DNA of 64,000 bases from positions 1 through 64,000 of the forward strand of contig JADJPH010000033.1 in the NCBI GenBank assembly GCA_016713335.1. Reading direction: 5' to 3'. Each line of letters begins with the position of its first letter. The first letter of the stretch is position 1. The stretch comes from Candidatus Fredericiella danica (lineage in GTDB: Bacteria > Chloroflexota > Anaerolineae > Caldilineales > Caldilineaceae). The position numbers and the translations under genes were made by a program. Below, one piece after another: positions 34,901-44,674 of this stretch. The notes under the pieces were generated by a model. The model saw nothing but the letters and a program-made list of their open reading frames with translations. It made no database searches and was not told the DNA's origin.

Positions 34901-35757
34901 CGACCGCCGGTTTGGTGGCCGGTGGCGCAACCGCCGTCGTGAGCGCCGTCGAGAAGAAGCGCAAGGCGCTGAAGGAAGCCGATGAGGCTGGCGTCGTCGC
35001 CGAAGATGCGACGCGCGCGGCCGAGGCAGTGCCGCTTGAGGAAGGCGTTGCGGCAGCGGGCGAAGGCGCCGAGCCGGAAGCTACTGAGCCGGAAGCTACT
35101 GAGGCCGAGATGAGCGCCGAATGGAAGGCGCAACTCGACGCCGCCCTGGCAGACCGGGCCGCATCGCAGGCGCTACTCGATCAGCGCACTAGCGAACTGG
35201 TGGCGTTGCAGGCGCAACTGACTGCACTGCAGCCAAAAGAGAAGAAGTTGAGTGACTTCAAAGCTGCCGCCCGCAGCACTGCGGCTGCGCTGGGCGTTGA
35301 AGTTACGACGACGCCGACGCTCCAGGACCTGGCCGAAGTGAAGCACATCGGCACGACCTATGAGCAGCGCCTCTACCGTGCGGGGGCCGGCACCTTCTGG
35401 GAAGTCGCGCATATGAACGATGACGACTTTGACCTGGTGTTGAAGATGACACCGATGCAGAAGCTTGCGGTCGACTTCGACGACCTGCGTGGCGATGCCC
35501 GGCGGATGGCCGAGGAGAGCAAGACAGTCGGTCTGATCTGGGAAGGCGAGGTGCCCGACGACTTCGAACCGATCCAGGGGATCGGCAAGGTGTTCGAACA
35601 GCGCCTGTATGATGCTGGGATCCGGACCTATCGGGACCTGGCGAATACGGCGCCGGAGACCCTGGCGGCGATCGTCAAGGCGCGAAAGCCGCTGGAGCCG
35701 GACTTCGAATCCTGGATTCGCCAGGCGAAGACGCTGTGGGAGATCAAGAACGGGTAG
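31945..35757 (+). CDS. Giant anchored coiled-coil protein with C-terminal helix-hairpin-helix motifs (two frame breaks)
   Basis: About 1270 residues when read as one locus. An N-terminal helix (FLYLLGAFVLGFIIAYFAG) is followed by four coiled-coil blocks. These are separated by Ala/Pro/Glu/Val-rich, acidic low-complexity linkers (APAEAPAEAGED; ADATVAADATVATDA; EPEATEPEATEAE) that are made of short DNA repeats. The last 170 residues are globular, with two helix-hairpin-helix elements: LAEVKHIGTTYEQRLYRAG and FEPIQGIGKVFEQRLYDAGI. These resemble the DUF4332/flap-endonuclease-like HhH of DNA-binding or ribosomal-associated proteins. Frame breaks occur at about 32600 (GATCCGGCGCGTGG) and about 33876 (CCTGCGACGCTG). 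The sequence character is identical on both sides, so they are probably errors. A strong terminator follows. Possible membrane-to-nucleoid tether (inference). Confidence 0.75.
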
Positions 35758-35776
35758 TTTGGGGTTGTGAGGTGAT

Positions 35777-35810
35777 AAAAAAGGGGTGGCTGCTGGCCGC
35801 CCCTTTTTTT
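35777..35810 (+). terminator. Intrinsic terminator of the coiled-coil operon
   Basis: AAAAAAGGGG (35777-35786) pairs with CCCCTTTTTT (35800-35809), with three more GGC/GCC pairs inside and a TGCTG loop. The T7 run directly follows the stem on the plus strand, 20 bp after the stop codon at 35757. Confidence 0.9.
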
Positions 35811-36054
35811 GTGCGCTGGTTTGGGCGCGATAGGGAAGGTGAATAGGTGCTCCACGGGTGCCAGGCCCACAGTTCGTCAGGGCCGGAGGGATCGGCCTGT
35901 GTCCCTCGGTTTGTGTGGCCGGCAAGGCACCGGTTAGCGGTCCGCCTATTCCAATTGCCCCTCGCATCTGGTATGATCTGAACAGGTCGCATCTACCACC
36001 GAGCACAATGCGCCATGACACGCACCGCCGCCCATCTCGAAGCAATCCAACAGG

Positions 36055-36106
36055 CAAGCCTTGACGGCTACGCCCGCAACTCGTTGCGCCGCGCCGTCAA
36101 GGCTTG
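36055..36106. repeat. Nested perfect inverted repeat upstream of the amidase gene
   Basis: CAAGCCTTGACGGC (36055-36068) pairs perfectly with GCCGTCAAGGCTTG (36093-36106), and an inner CGCAAC/GTTGCG stem (36075-36088) sits in its loop. The structure lies 70 bp upstream of the amidase start. The rest of the 35.81-36.17 kb gap shows no convincing gene. A frame at 36015-36218 crosses the hairpin but has no recognisable protein. Candidate 5' leader structure, small RNA or mobile-element relic. Confidence 0.55.
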
Positions 36107-36175
36107 TTGTGAATGCAGACCCTTCATGGCTCGATATGGGCGAAATCATCCAATCACAGGAAACGGAGCAATTCA

Positions 36176-37178
36176 ATGTGCACACGAGCCCTCTATGTTG
36201 GCGATGATAATCTCGTGATCACCGGCCGGTCAATGGACTGGGGACAAGACATGTATTCAAATGCCTGGGTTTTCCCGCGCGGCATGGCGCGGGACGGTGC
36301 GGCCGGACCGAACAGCATCAAGTGGGTGTCGAAGTATGGCAGCCTGGTCGTGTCGTGCTACGAGGCAGGCACCGCCGATGGTATGAACGAAGCGGGATTG
36401 GTCATCAATGGTCTCTATCTCGCAGAATCCGACTATGGCCAACCCGATGGCCGGCCCGTGACTTCGATCATGGCCTTTGGGCAATATATACTTGACATGT
36501 TCGGCAGCGTTGCCGAAGCCGTCGCCGGATTGGCGCCCGATTCCATTCGGGTCATTGCGCCGATGCTGCCGAATGGCAGAGGCGCGACACAGCATGTGTC
36601 TTTGTCCGACGGCACCGGCGACTCGGCCATTGGCGAATATCTTGGTGGAAAGCTGGTGTTTCACCACGGCAAAGAATATAAGGTCATGACAAACTCGCCC
36701 ACGTATGACGAGCAGCTTGCCATTAATACCTACTGGCAAGGCGTTGACCCGCTGACTTTCCTGCCCGGTTCCATCAACGCCGCCGACCGCTTTGCACGTT
36801 GCTCGTTCTTGATCGGCGCGATACCAACCAAGTTGGACCCGCATACCATCACCGCCGTGCCGGACGCGACGTATGAAAACCAGGCGGTTGCCGGCGTATT
36901 GAGCGTGATGCGCGATGGGCGTGCCTTTGGGGATCACCCATCCAACCAGACCCAATCTCTCGTCATCCCTGTGGCGTACGGTCTGGAACCACACGAGTAG
37001 GGTCTTTTTCTTCGACTCGGCCATGAGTCCCAGTACCTTCTGGGTGCCATTTTCCGAACTGGATTTTTCGGAGGGCGCGCCGGTGAAGAAGCTCACCATG
37101 GCCGGCGGCAAGGTTTATGCAGGCAACGCCGCGAGCAAGTTCGAGCCGGCGAATCCGTTTGTGTTTATGTCCGCCTGA
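36176..37178 (+). CDS. Choloylglycine hydrolase/penicillin V acylase-like amidase (one frame break)
   Basis: An N-terminal-nucleophile amidase of about 333 residues that hydrolyses linear amide bonds (bile salt, penicillin V or N-acyl-homoserine-lactone type). After Met removal, Cys2 is the nucleophile (MCTRALYVGDD). Arg18 and Asp21 in GRSMDW sit at the family's catalytic positions, and the Asn in MTNSPTYDEQL is in place. No signal peptide is seen, so the enzyme is cytosolic. At about 36935-36950 the frame shifts: upstream the protein reads RAFGDHPSN, downstream it continues as NLSSSLWRTV ... RVFFFDSAMSP to the end at 37178, as in relatives. ATG 36176 is required to put Cys at position 2. Confidence 0.87.
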
Positions 37179-37588
37179 GCAGCAAAACGGTGTAAATGTA
37201 TACCGGCCTCCCCTGCTACGGCGGTCCCCGGCGGGCGCTATCGAGGCAGGGATTGACGAATGGACTTTGTCGGGGGGCGTGGTTAACTCATAGCCTTGGC
37301 CGTTGACCGGTTTGATTGACGCAAAATCTGCTTCGTTGCCGAGGACGTTCGTCAACCCCACCCTGACGGGATGGTGCGCTGACGGACGGGGGGACGGGGG
37401 GATCACCACCCTGACGGGATGGTGCTCGACGGGAGGGGGACGCTGGGACGGGGATCACCACCCTGACGGGATGGTGCTCTGACGGAGGTGCGCTGACGGG
37501 CTGACGGGGCGTGACAGAGGTGCGCTGACGAGGTGCGTGAGGAGGTGCGCGACGGGACCCTGACGGAGGTGCGCTGACAGAGGTGCGC
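37179..37588. repeat. Intergenic block of short GACGG-rich repeats
   Basis: This 410-bp gap contains no gene. The 19-base unit CACCCTGACGGGATGGTGC occurs at 37359-37377, 37407-37425 and 37459-37477, joined by G-rich GACGGACGGGG stretches. From about 37480 to 37590 there is a degenerate array of the unit GAGGTGCGCTGAC. The same 19-base core is found upstream of nosD. It looks like a decaying, slippage-prone repeat array between convergent genes, and the core can form a hairpin. Confidence 0.75.
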
Positions 37589-38973
37589 TTAGTCGATGAT
37601 CTTTCCTGGATTCAGAATCCAATGCGGATCGAGTGTCCGCTTCAACTGGCGCATGACTTCGATTTCGGCGTCAGTGCGGGTGAAATTTAAATACGCCTTC
37701 TTTTCCAGCCCAATGCCGTGCTCCGCGGAGATCGAGCCACCAAGGGCGGAGCGGCTGATAGATGATCTCTTCGACCGTACGCCGATCCGAAGGCCGCAAC
37801 GCCGGCGCCCAGACATTGACGTGCAGGTTGCCATCCGCCACGTGGCCGTAGACCCAGCAACGGCTGTCCGCACCAAAGCGATCGGCCATTGCTCCTGTCA
37901 CCTGGCCCACATAGGCGGCCATTTCCCCGATCGGCAGGCTCACGTCGAAACCGAAGGTCAGCGCATGCTGCTTTTCGATCTGCTCCGAATCGTCGCGGAT
38001 GCGCCAGAGCGCCTCGCGCTGCGTCGCTGAGCCCGCTACCACCGCATCTTCAAACAATTCTTGCTCCTGCGCACGCGCCAGCGCCGCTTCAAAGCGCACG
38101 CGTCTGCGCCGTGTCCGCACCCAGGCTCTCTGCCAGTACATAAAGCGGATAGCGCTGGGGCAGCGGTGGGGTGGACGGCGCAGGTGGCGTCGTTGTCAGC
38201 CGGTAGTAGGCGTTCCACATCACTTCAAAGGACGCCAGCTCGCCGGCAAGATCGTGCTGCAGGCTGTGCAGCAGCGCAACCGCCGTCGGGAAATCCTGCA
38301 GCCCGATCAGCGCGGTCCCGAACCCGCCCGGCGCCGGGTAGAGACGGAGCACCAGCCGGGTGATTACGCCGAGCGTGCCTTCGCTACCGATAAAAAGTTG
38401 TTTCAAATCGTAGCCGGCATTGTTTTTGAGCATGCGATTGAGGGAGGTCAGGGTGGTCCCGTCCGCCAACACAACCTCCATACCCAGCACCAGTTCGCGC
38501 ATCATGCCGTAACGAAGGACGCGGACGCCGCCGGCATTGGTGGCCGCGCAGCCGCCGATGGTCGCCGATCCCCGTGCACCCAGGTCAAGCGGGAAGATCA
38601 GCCCAGCCGCCGCGGCGGCTTCTTGCACGCGTTGCAACGGCGCCCCGGCCTGCACGGTCATCGTGTGATTTGCGCCATCGATCTCTTCCACCTCTGCCAT
38701 CCGCTCCAGTGAAAGGATGAGGTCTTCGCCCGTCGTGTGCGTGGCGTCCACCAGGTTCGTGCGCCCACCCTGGGTGACGAGCGGCTGCCGCGCCGCGTGA
38801 CAGAGCGACAGGATCTCTGCCACCTGTTCCGTCGTGCGCGGGCGCAGAATCGCCGCCGCCCGCAGCGGTGCGGGATCGATCCAACTGGTTGCGCGGGCGG
38901 AGACCGCCGCGCCGGTCAAGATGGCGCCATCGTCCAGGCGCGCTGCCAGTGCATCAAGGAGTGATTGGTTCAT
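37589..38973 (-). CDS. FAD-linked oxidase, GlcD/D-2-hydroxyacid dehydrogenase type (two frame breaks)
   Basis: A flavoenzyme of about 461 residues. The N-terminal PCMH-type FAD-binding domain contains TQGGRTNLV, LDLGARGSATIGGCAATNAG and NNAGYDLKQLFIGSEGTLG. The C-terminal oxidase domain contains the substrate/metal histidines in YGHVADGNLHVN and SISAEHGIGLEKKAYL. Such enzymes oxidise glycolate, D-lactate or D-2-hydroxyglutarate and reduce a quinone or electron-transfer flavoprotein. The frame changes at about 38097-38103 (after GADTAQT) and at about 37737-37742 (before LGGSISAE); all motifs survive. Start ATG 38973 overlaps the stop of the upstream aminotransferase (ATGA), so the two are coupled. 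Confidence 0.87.
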
Positions 38974-40113
38974 GGCTGTGCGTCGATGGCTGCGCGTAGC
39001 CTGGCCACGCCTTCGGTGAGTTGCTCATCCTCATAGAAGGCAAAACTCAGGCGAGCGTAGTTGTTGTAACCGTTCTGACTGGAGAAGCGGACGCCGGGCC
39101 GGTAACCCACTTTGTGGCCGGTCGCCTGCTCTATCAGTTTGGCAGTGTCGACTGCTTCGTCAAAGCCGACCCAGAAGAAGTAGCCGCCGGCCGGCGTGCG
39201 GTAGGTAATACGGTCGCCGAACTCCGCCTGCAAGGCCCGATCCATGGCGAGCAGGCGGTGGCGATAGGTGCTGTGCAATTGATCGAGGTATGCGCCCTGC
39301 CAGCCCTCCTCGAGCGCTACCCGGATGAGTCCTGACGTAAAAGGGATTCAACCCACCGCCGCTGTCGAGCAGACCACTGTTGACCAGCCGTTGGACATGG
39401 TCTGGCGCTGCCTGGATCCATCCGAGTCGCAGCCCCGGCGCCAGGATCTTCGAGAACGAACCCAGCGACAAGACGCGGCCGCCTGCGGTCTGTGCGGCCA
39501 GTGGCGGGGGCGGTGCGCCCGTATAGGTGAGCAGATGATAGACCTCGTCGGCGACGACCAAGAAGTCGTGTTCGGCGGCAAGTTCGACGAGCCTCCGCCG
39601 GCGTGCTTCGGGCAAAGTGCGCCCGGCAGGATTCTGGTGGGTTGGGATGACGTAGAGCAGGGCGGGCCGGTCGTGGCGCAGCGCCGCTTCCAGCGCTTCG
39701 ATGTCCAGTCCATCCGCATCGGTCGGCAGGCTGACGACGCGCAGCCGGTGGTCGGCGAATACACGCAGCGCCAGGAAGTACGTTGGCTCCTCGACAAAGA
39801 TCGTGTCACCCGGTTGGGTGTACAGGGTGCAGATCAGGTCAAGCCCCAGCGATGCGCCGGACGTCACGAAGAGATCGCCGCCGTCGACCGGGAACCCGTA
39901 TCGTGGCGTCAGAAAATTGGCCAGCGCACGCCGAAAATAGCCATCGCCCTGCTCAAGACCGTATTGGAGGAGCGATGCATCGGCCTGATCCAGTCGCTGT
40001 GCGGCTGCGCGCGCCATCAGTGCGCGGGGCAGGAGCGTATCGGCCGGATGGCCGATCCCCAGGTCGATGACGCCTGCGGGCACTTCAGATTGGGTGGTTT
40101 GCAGAGTAGACAT
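38970..40113 (-). CDS. PLP-dependent aminotransferase, 2-aminoadipate/MocR-like (one frame break)
   Basis: A fold-type I aminotransferase of about 381 residues, related to LysN/2-aminoadipate transaminases and the catalytic part of MocR proteins. It lacks an N-terminal DNA-binding domain. Motifs: TSGASLGLDLIC, VEEPTYF, PTHQNPAGRTL, VADEVYHLL, and the PLP lysine in SFSKILAPGLRLGW. The C-terminal arginine region is GYNNYARLSFAF. A run of four A (39339-39342; T4 on the coding strand) breaks the frame. With three it reads NPFTSGLIRVALEEGWQG, the conserved continuation, so an indel error is likely. The stop overlaps the start of the FAD-linked oxidase, which may use the same 2-oxo/2-hydroxy acid pool. 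Confidence 0.87.
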
Positions 40114-40236
40114 GGAATGGTCTCCGCGACGGTTGTTATCGTGTGCGTGGAAGAGGTTTCTATGTTATAAGAAGTTTATCGTCGCAACCAACTCTCCACA
40201 CCCCTGAGAGGCGCAAACAAGTTGAAGGAGACGCCC

Positions 40237-41495
40237 ATGAGCAACCCGGTTGATCTGCTTTCGCCGGTTTGGACGCACCTCACCCAGGTCCAACCCGTGC
40301 GCGGCGAGGGGATCTATCTCTACGACGCCGAGGGGACGCGCTACACCGATTTCACGTCCGGCATCGGTGTCACCAACACGGGACACTGCCATCCCCGCGT
40401 GGTCCAGGCGATCCAGGCGCAGGCGGGTGAGCTGATCTTTGGCCAGATGAACATCGTGGTCTCCCCTGCCGCTATCCGGCTTGCCGAGAAGTTAAACGAA
40501 GTGACGCCTGCCCCGATCGATCGTTTCTTCTTCTCCAACAGTGGCGCCGAAGCGGTCGAAGCCTCGGTGAAACTGGCGCATGGCAACCCATCGCCGCAAC
40601 ATCGTCGTATTTCAGGGCAGTTTTCATGGTCGCACACATCAGGCCATGGCCATGACGACCTCAAAGTACACGTACCGGTACGACTACCAACCACTGCCCG
40701 GTGGGATCTTCGTCACGCCGTTTCCCTACGCGTTCTACTATGGCTGGAGTGAAGCACAGGCGACAGAATTCGCGTTGCGCCAGTTGGACTTGCTGCTGCA
40801 CGGCCAGACGGCGCCGGACGAGACGGCGGCAATCGTGATTGAGCCAGTGTTGGGCGAGGGGGGGGTATGTCCCGGCGCCGGCGCCATTCCTGCGCGAATT
40901 ACGCACGCTCTGCGACCGCCACGGGATCTTGCTGGTGGTGGATGAAGTGCAGACGGGCTTTGGCCGCACCGGCAAGTTCTTTGCCTTTGAACACGCGGGC
41001 ATCGTGCCTGACATCATGGTGATTGCCAAAGGGCTGGGCAGCGGCATGCCGATTTCGGGCATCGCGTCACACGCCGATCTGATGGCGCATTGGAAGGCCG
41101 GCACACATGGCGGCACCTATGGCGGCGGTAACGCACTCGCGGCGGCCGCCGCAGCGGCGACGATCGACGTCATCCGCGAGGAAGGGCTCGTCGACAATGC
41201 AGCCGCCATGGGGCAACGTCTCGTCCAGGGGCTGCGCGATCTTCAGGCAGAATATCCTGTCATCGGCGATGTGCGCGGTTTGGGGCTGATGATCGGCGTC
41301 GAGTTCATGCAGGGTGGTCAGGCTGCGCCGGAAGTTGCGGCGCGCGTCCAGAAGGCGTGCCTCCAGCGTAATTTGCTACTGCTCACATGTGGCACCTATG
41401 GCAATGTCATCCGGTGGATTCCGCCGTTGGTGGTCACTGCCGCTCAAATCGATGAAGCGCTTGGCGTCTTCAATGAAGCATTGGCGGCAGCGTAG
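40237..41495 (+). CDS. Class III aminotransferase, GABA/ornithine type (two frame breaks)
   Basis: A PLP enzyme of about 419 residues in the acetylornithine/4-aminobutyrate aminotransferase family. Motifs in order are YLYDAEGTRYTDFTSGIGV, FFFSNSGAEAVEASVKLA, VVFQGSFHGRT, VVDEVQTGFGRTGKFFAFEH and the PLP lysine in VIAKGLGSGMPISG. Two frame breaks occur: at about 40580 (after SVKLA) and in a G8 run at 40858-40865, where seven G would read GEGGYVPAP. Start ATG 40237 has AAGGAG; the frame extends a few codons upstream from a TTG. It is divergent from the preceding aminotransferase and followed by an amino-acid ABC transporter, suggesting catabolism of an imported amino acid or polyamine. Confidence 0.88.
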
Positions 41496-41550
41496 TTTTA
41501 TTCGCTTGATTTGTTGATTCAAAAGTTCAATTTGGTGATTCGGAGGCAAC

Positions 41551-42408
41551 ATGAAGAAAGTTAGTGGTGTTTTGATTCTGCTGGTTGTTACTGCAATGGT
41601 ATTGGGCGCGTGCACCGCGGTGCAGCCGGGCGCAGTTCCTGCAGCGCCAGCGGCAACGACCAGTGGCGACGAGGCCGTAGCGCCAGCAGCAAGCGACGGC
41701 CAAATGGCGAAGGTCAAGGCGGCCGGTAAGCTCGTCGCCGGCACTTCTGCCGACTATCCGCCCTATGAGTCAGTCGACGCCGACGGCAAGTTTGTCGGCT
41801 ATGATATGGACTTGATTCGCGCCATCGGTGAGAAGCTGGGCGTCGAGGTCGAGATTCAGGATATGCCGTTTGACTCGTTGATCGCCGCGGTCCAGCAGGG
41901 CAAGATCGACGTAATCATCGCCGCCATGCAGGCGACGCCCGAGCGTGATGAGCAGGTGGACTTCACGATCGAATACCGGCCCACCAAGGATGCGTTCCTG
42001 GGTAAGGGCGACAGCACGCTGACGATTGCCAAGCCTGAAGATGCAGGGGGCAAGACCATCGGCGCGCAGACCGGCACCGTGCAGGAGAAGTGGATTCAGG
42101 ACAATCTGGTGGCAACCGGTTTGACGAGCGCGGATCAGGTTTCCTCCTACGAACGCGCCGACCAGGCCGCGTTGGACGTTGCCAGCGGCCGCATCGAGCT
42201 GATGCTGATCGACGCCGAACCGGCGATCTCGCTCGCCGAGAACAACGGCTTGAAGGTTCTGCTGCTGACGTCAGACACGACCAAGGGTGGCAAGTCGATC
42301 GCCCTCCCGAATGGATCGGATCTGAAGGCAGAGATCGACAAGATCATCGCCGAATTCCAGGCAGATGGCACGATTCAGAAGATTCAGGAAGCAAATGGGC
42401 TTCCCTGA
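41551..42408 (+). CDS. Polar amino-acid ABC transporter, substrate-binding lipoprotein
   Basis: A 285-residue extracellular solute-binding protein (family 3, SBP_bac_3). It has a lipoprotein signal ending MVLGACTAV (Cys at residue 21), a low-complexity linker, then the PBP2 domain: GTSADYPPYESVDADGKFVG at the start, DVIIAAMQATPERDEQVDFT in the middle and IAEFQADGTIQKI at the end. The Asp/Arg pair that binds the alpha-amino and carboxyl groups is expected in the first and second of these. The permease, ATPase and second permease genes follow on the same strand, forming one importer. Substrate group is polar or charged amino acids. Confidence 0.92.
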   Translation: MKKVSGVLILLVVTAMVLGACTAVQPGAVPAAPAATTSGDEAVAPAASDGQMAKVKAAGKLVAGTSADYPPYESVDADGKFVGYDMDLIRAIGEKLGVEVEIQDMPFDSLIAAVQQGKIDVIIAAMQATPERDEQVDFTIEYRPTKDAFLGKGDSTLTIAKPEDAGGKTIGAQTGTVQEKWIQDNLVATGLTSADQVSSYERADQAALDVASGRIELMLIDAEPAISLAENNGLKVLLLTSDTTKGGKSIALPNGSDLKAEIDKIIAEFQADGTIQKIQEANGLP

Positions 42409-42533
42409 CAGATGTCGTAGTTTGGATGTGATTGAGGAGGATGCGCATAATCAATAATCCGATGCGCACCTTCCTCTTTCCCTCTCACAGCACCTGTTAC
42501 CACCATTTCTTCCGTCCGCCCGTGTGATTGTCC

Positions 42534-43184
42534 ATGGAATTTGTCCAGAAGTTCATCACGACTTTTCAATTTATCGTCGAAGGACTGTGGGTTACGATCG
42601 GGGTGACGGTCGTGGCGCTGGCAGTAGGGTTTGTGCTCGGCATTCTGGCCGGCGTTGCGCGCGTTTACGGCAACAAGTTTTTAGCGGGCATTGGGACAAC
42701 GTATAGCGTCGTTGTCCGCGCGGTGCCGGTCATTGTCATTATTTTCATTCTCTTCTTTGTCATCTCTTCGCTGGTCGATCTGACGGCATTTTGGGCTGGG
42801 AGCCTGGCGCTCGGTTTTGCGAGTGGCGCCTACCAGACGGAGATTTTTCGCGGCGCACTTCGGTCTGTCTCCGGGGGACAGATGACGGCAGCTAGCGCAA
42901 TTGGGATGAGCCGGTGGCAGGCAATCCGGCACATCATCTTGCCGCAGGCTTTGCGGCTGGCGCTGCCGGCCTGGGGGAACGAAGCGACCCTGGTTTTGAA
43001 AGATTCCACGCTTGTGTTCGCCGTTGGCGTGCCCGAGGTGCTGCGCCGCGCTGAGTATGTCAAGGCGCGCACGTTTGATCCCTTCTTTGCCTACAGCGTC
43101 GCGCTGTTGCTTTATCTGGCTTTGACCTTGGTGACAACGCAGGTGCTGCGCCAGGCGGAGAACCGCTACCGGTTGAGACTCTGA
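42534..43184 (+). CDS. Amino-acid ABC transporter permease
   Basis: A 216-residue inner-membrane permease of the HisM/GlnP group (PAAT family) with five predicted helices. The EAA coupling loop is SAIGMSRWQAIRHIILPQAL, preceded by the family's SGAYQTEIFRGALRSVSGGQ. It opens with FVQKFITTFQFIVEGLWVTI. ATG 42534 is chosen; the frame extends two codons upstream to a TTG. It is a paralogue of the permease at 43967, and the two would form the heterodimeric channel with the ATPase between them. Confidence 0.92.
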   Translation: MEFVQKFITTFQFIVEGLWVTIGVTVVALAVGFVLGILAGVARVYGNKFLAGIGTTYSVVVRAVPVIVIIFILFFVISSLVDLTAFWAGSLALGFASGAYQTEIFRGALRSVSGGQMTAASAIGMSRWQAIRHIILPQALRLALPAWGNEATLVLKDSTLVFAVGVPEVLRRAEYVKARTFDPFFAYSVALLLYLALTLVTTQVLRQAENRYRLRL

Positions 43185-43198
43185 GTACTGTTAAGCAT

Positions 43199-43970
43199 AT
43201 GACTAATTCTGAAGCTGCGAAAACGCAACCAATCGTCCGCCTTGAAGACATTTATAAGGCATTCGGCGTTACCGAGGTCTTGAAAGGCGTCAGCCTTTCG
43301 CTGATGCCCCAGGAAGTGGTGGTGCTCGTGGGGCCATCGGGTACGGGCAAGAGCACTCTGTTGCGCTGCGTTAACTTGCTCAGCCGGCCCGACAAAGGCC
43401 GGATCTGGCTGGAGGAACTGGAGATCACGGCGCCTGGGGTGAACGAGGACAAGGTGCGGCAGCGGGTCGGGATGGTCTTTCAGGAATTCAATTTATTCAC
43501 CCATCTCACCGCGCTTGAAAATGTGATGATTGGGATGACCAAGGTCCTCAAGATGGACAAGCGCGCCGCGCATGCAAAGGCGCTTGAGGAGTTGGAGCGG
43601 GTGGGGCTGGCCAATCGGGCCGATCACTATCCGGCACAACTCTCTGGCGGCCAAAAGCAACGCGTGGCGATTGCCCGCGCCCTGGGGATGGATCCACATG
43701 TCATGCTCTTTGACGAACCGACCTCGGCACTCGACCCGGAGTTGACCGGTGAAGTGCTGGCGGTGATGCAGAAGTTGGCCTTCGAAGGCATGACGATGAT
43801 GGTGGTGTCGCACGAAATGGGGTTCGCCCGGGAAGTGGCGGATCGGGTTGTCTTTATGGAAGGTGGCTACATCGTCGAGGCAGGACCGCCGGAGCAGATG
43901 TTTGATCACCCGCAGGTTGACCGTACGCGCGTTTCTCAATAAGATCTCGGCATTTGAGAAAAAAGCATGA
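43199..43970 (+). CDS. Amino-acid ABC transporter ATP-binding protein (frame break near 3' end)
   Basis: ATPase of the polar amino-acid importer (GlnQ/HisP group), about 256 residues. Walker A is VGPSGTGKST, the signature LSGGQKQRVAIARAL, Walker B HVMLFDEPTSALDPE and the H-loop VVSHEMGFARE. The frame as sequenced stops at 43942 after HPQVDRTRVSQ. One extra base near 43933 would give the usual ending RTRAFLNKI and a stop that overlaps the next gene in an ATGA context at 43967. I therefore extend the gene to 43970. Interestingly it contains VNEDKVRQRVGMVFQEFNLF, the Q-loop form typical of glutamine/arginine transporters. Confidence 0.9.
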
Positions 43971-44653
43971 ATGACTTCCTGATGTTTTTGCAGGACGTGA
44001 TTCCGAGTTTGCTCAAGGGCACGGTCATCACGCTGGAGATCGCAGGCGTTTCCCTCTTACTCGGCGTTGTCGTCGGTCTGCCCGTTGGGCTTGGGCGCGT
44101 CTACGGCCCAACCTGGCTCAAACGGGTGCTCGGCATCTACACCACGTTCTTCCAGGGCACACCGTTGCTGATCCAACTTTTCTTTGTCTACTACGGTTTG
44201 CCGGCCGCAGGCATCACATTCGACCGGTTTACGGCGGCGTTCCTGACGCTGGGTCTTAACAGCGGCGCCTACCAGGCGGAATATCTGCGAGGCGCGCTGC
44301 AATCGGTCAGCGAGGGACAGATGACGGCCGCGCGTGCCATCGGGATGAGCAAGTGGCAGGCGATTCGAGCGATCATCCTGCCGCAGGCGCTGCGTCTCGT
44401 GCTGCCGGCCTGGTCCAACGAAGCGATCTCGATGCTGAAATACACGGCCGTGGTTTATCTGATCGCGGTGCCTGACCTCATGGGGCAGGCGAAAATTCTG
44501 TCGAGCAAATACTTTGCACCCATTCAGATCTATCTGATCGTGGCGGTCTTCTACCTGGTATTGGTCGGGATCACTTACTTCGTCCTCCGCGCGGTTGAGA
44601 AGCGGGCCGGCATTCCTGGCTTGACCTACTCCCCAGAGCACGGCGGCGCTTGA
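43967..44653 (+). CDS. Amino-acid ABC transporter permease
   Basis: A 228-residue permease of the PAAT family, paralogous to the one at 42534. Five helices are seen, the EAA loop is RAIGMSKWQAIRAIILPQAL, and SGAYQAEYLRGALQSVSEGQ precedes it. The start overlaps the probable true end of the ATPase gene. The C-terminus (KRAGIPGLTYSPEHGGA) is short and cytoplasmic. It completes the SBP-permease-ATPase-permease importer. Confidence 0.92.
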   Translation: MNDFLMFLQDVIPSLLKGTVITLEIAGVSLLLGVVVGLPVGLGRVYGPTWLKRVLGIYTTFFQGTPLLIQLFFVYYGLPAAGITFDRFTAAFLTLGLNSGAYQAEYLRGALQSVSEGQMTAARAIGMSKWQAIRAIILPQALRLVLPAWSNEAISMLKYTAVVYLIAVPDLMGQAKILSSKYFAPIQIYLIVAVFYLVLVGITYFVLRAVEKRAGIPGLTYSPEHGGA

Positions 44654-44674
44654 GCATCAATAAGGGAATGCGTT

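Noticed and set aside
33532..35133. 533-codon open frame on the minus strand
   Set aside because: Antisense to the coiled-coil/HhH gene; its Arg/Gly/Phe-rich translation is the mirror of Ala/Glu-rich coding DNA and resembles no protein.
37359..37590. Possible CRISPR array
   Set aside because: Only three 19-base repeats, unequal spacing (48 and 52 bases), spacer-like parts made of the same GACGG-rich sequence, and no cas genes in the window.
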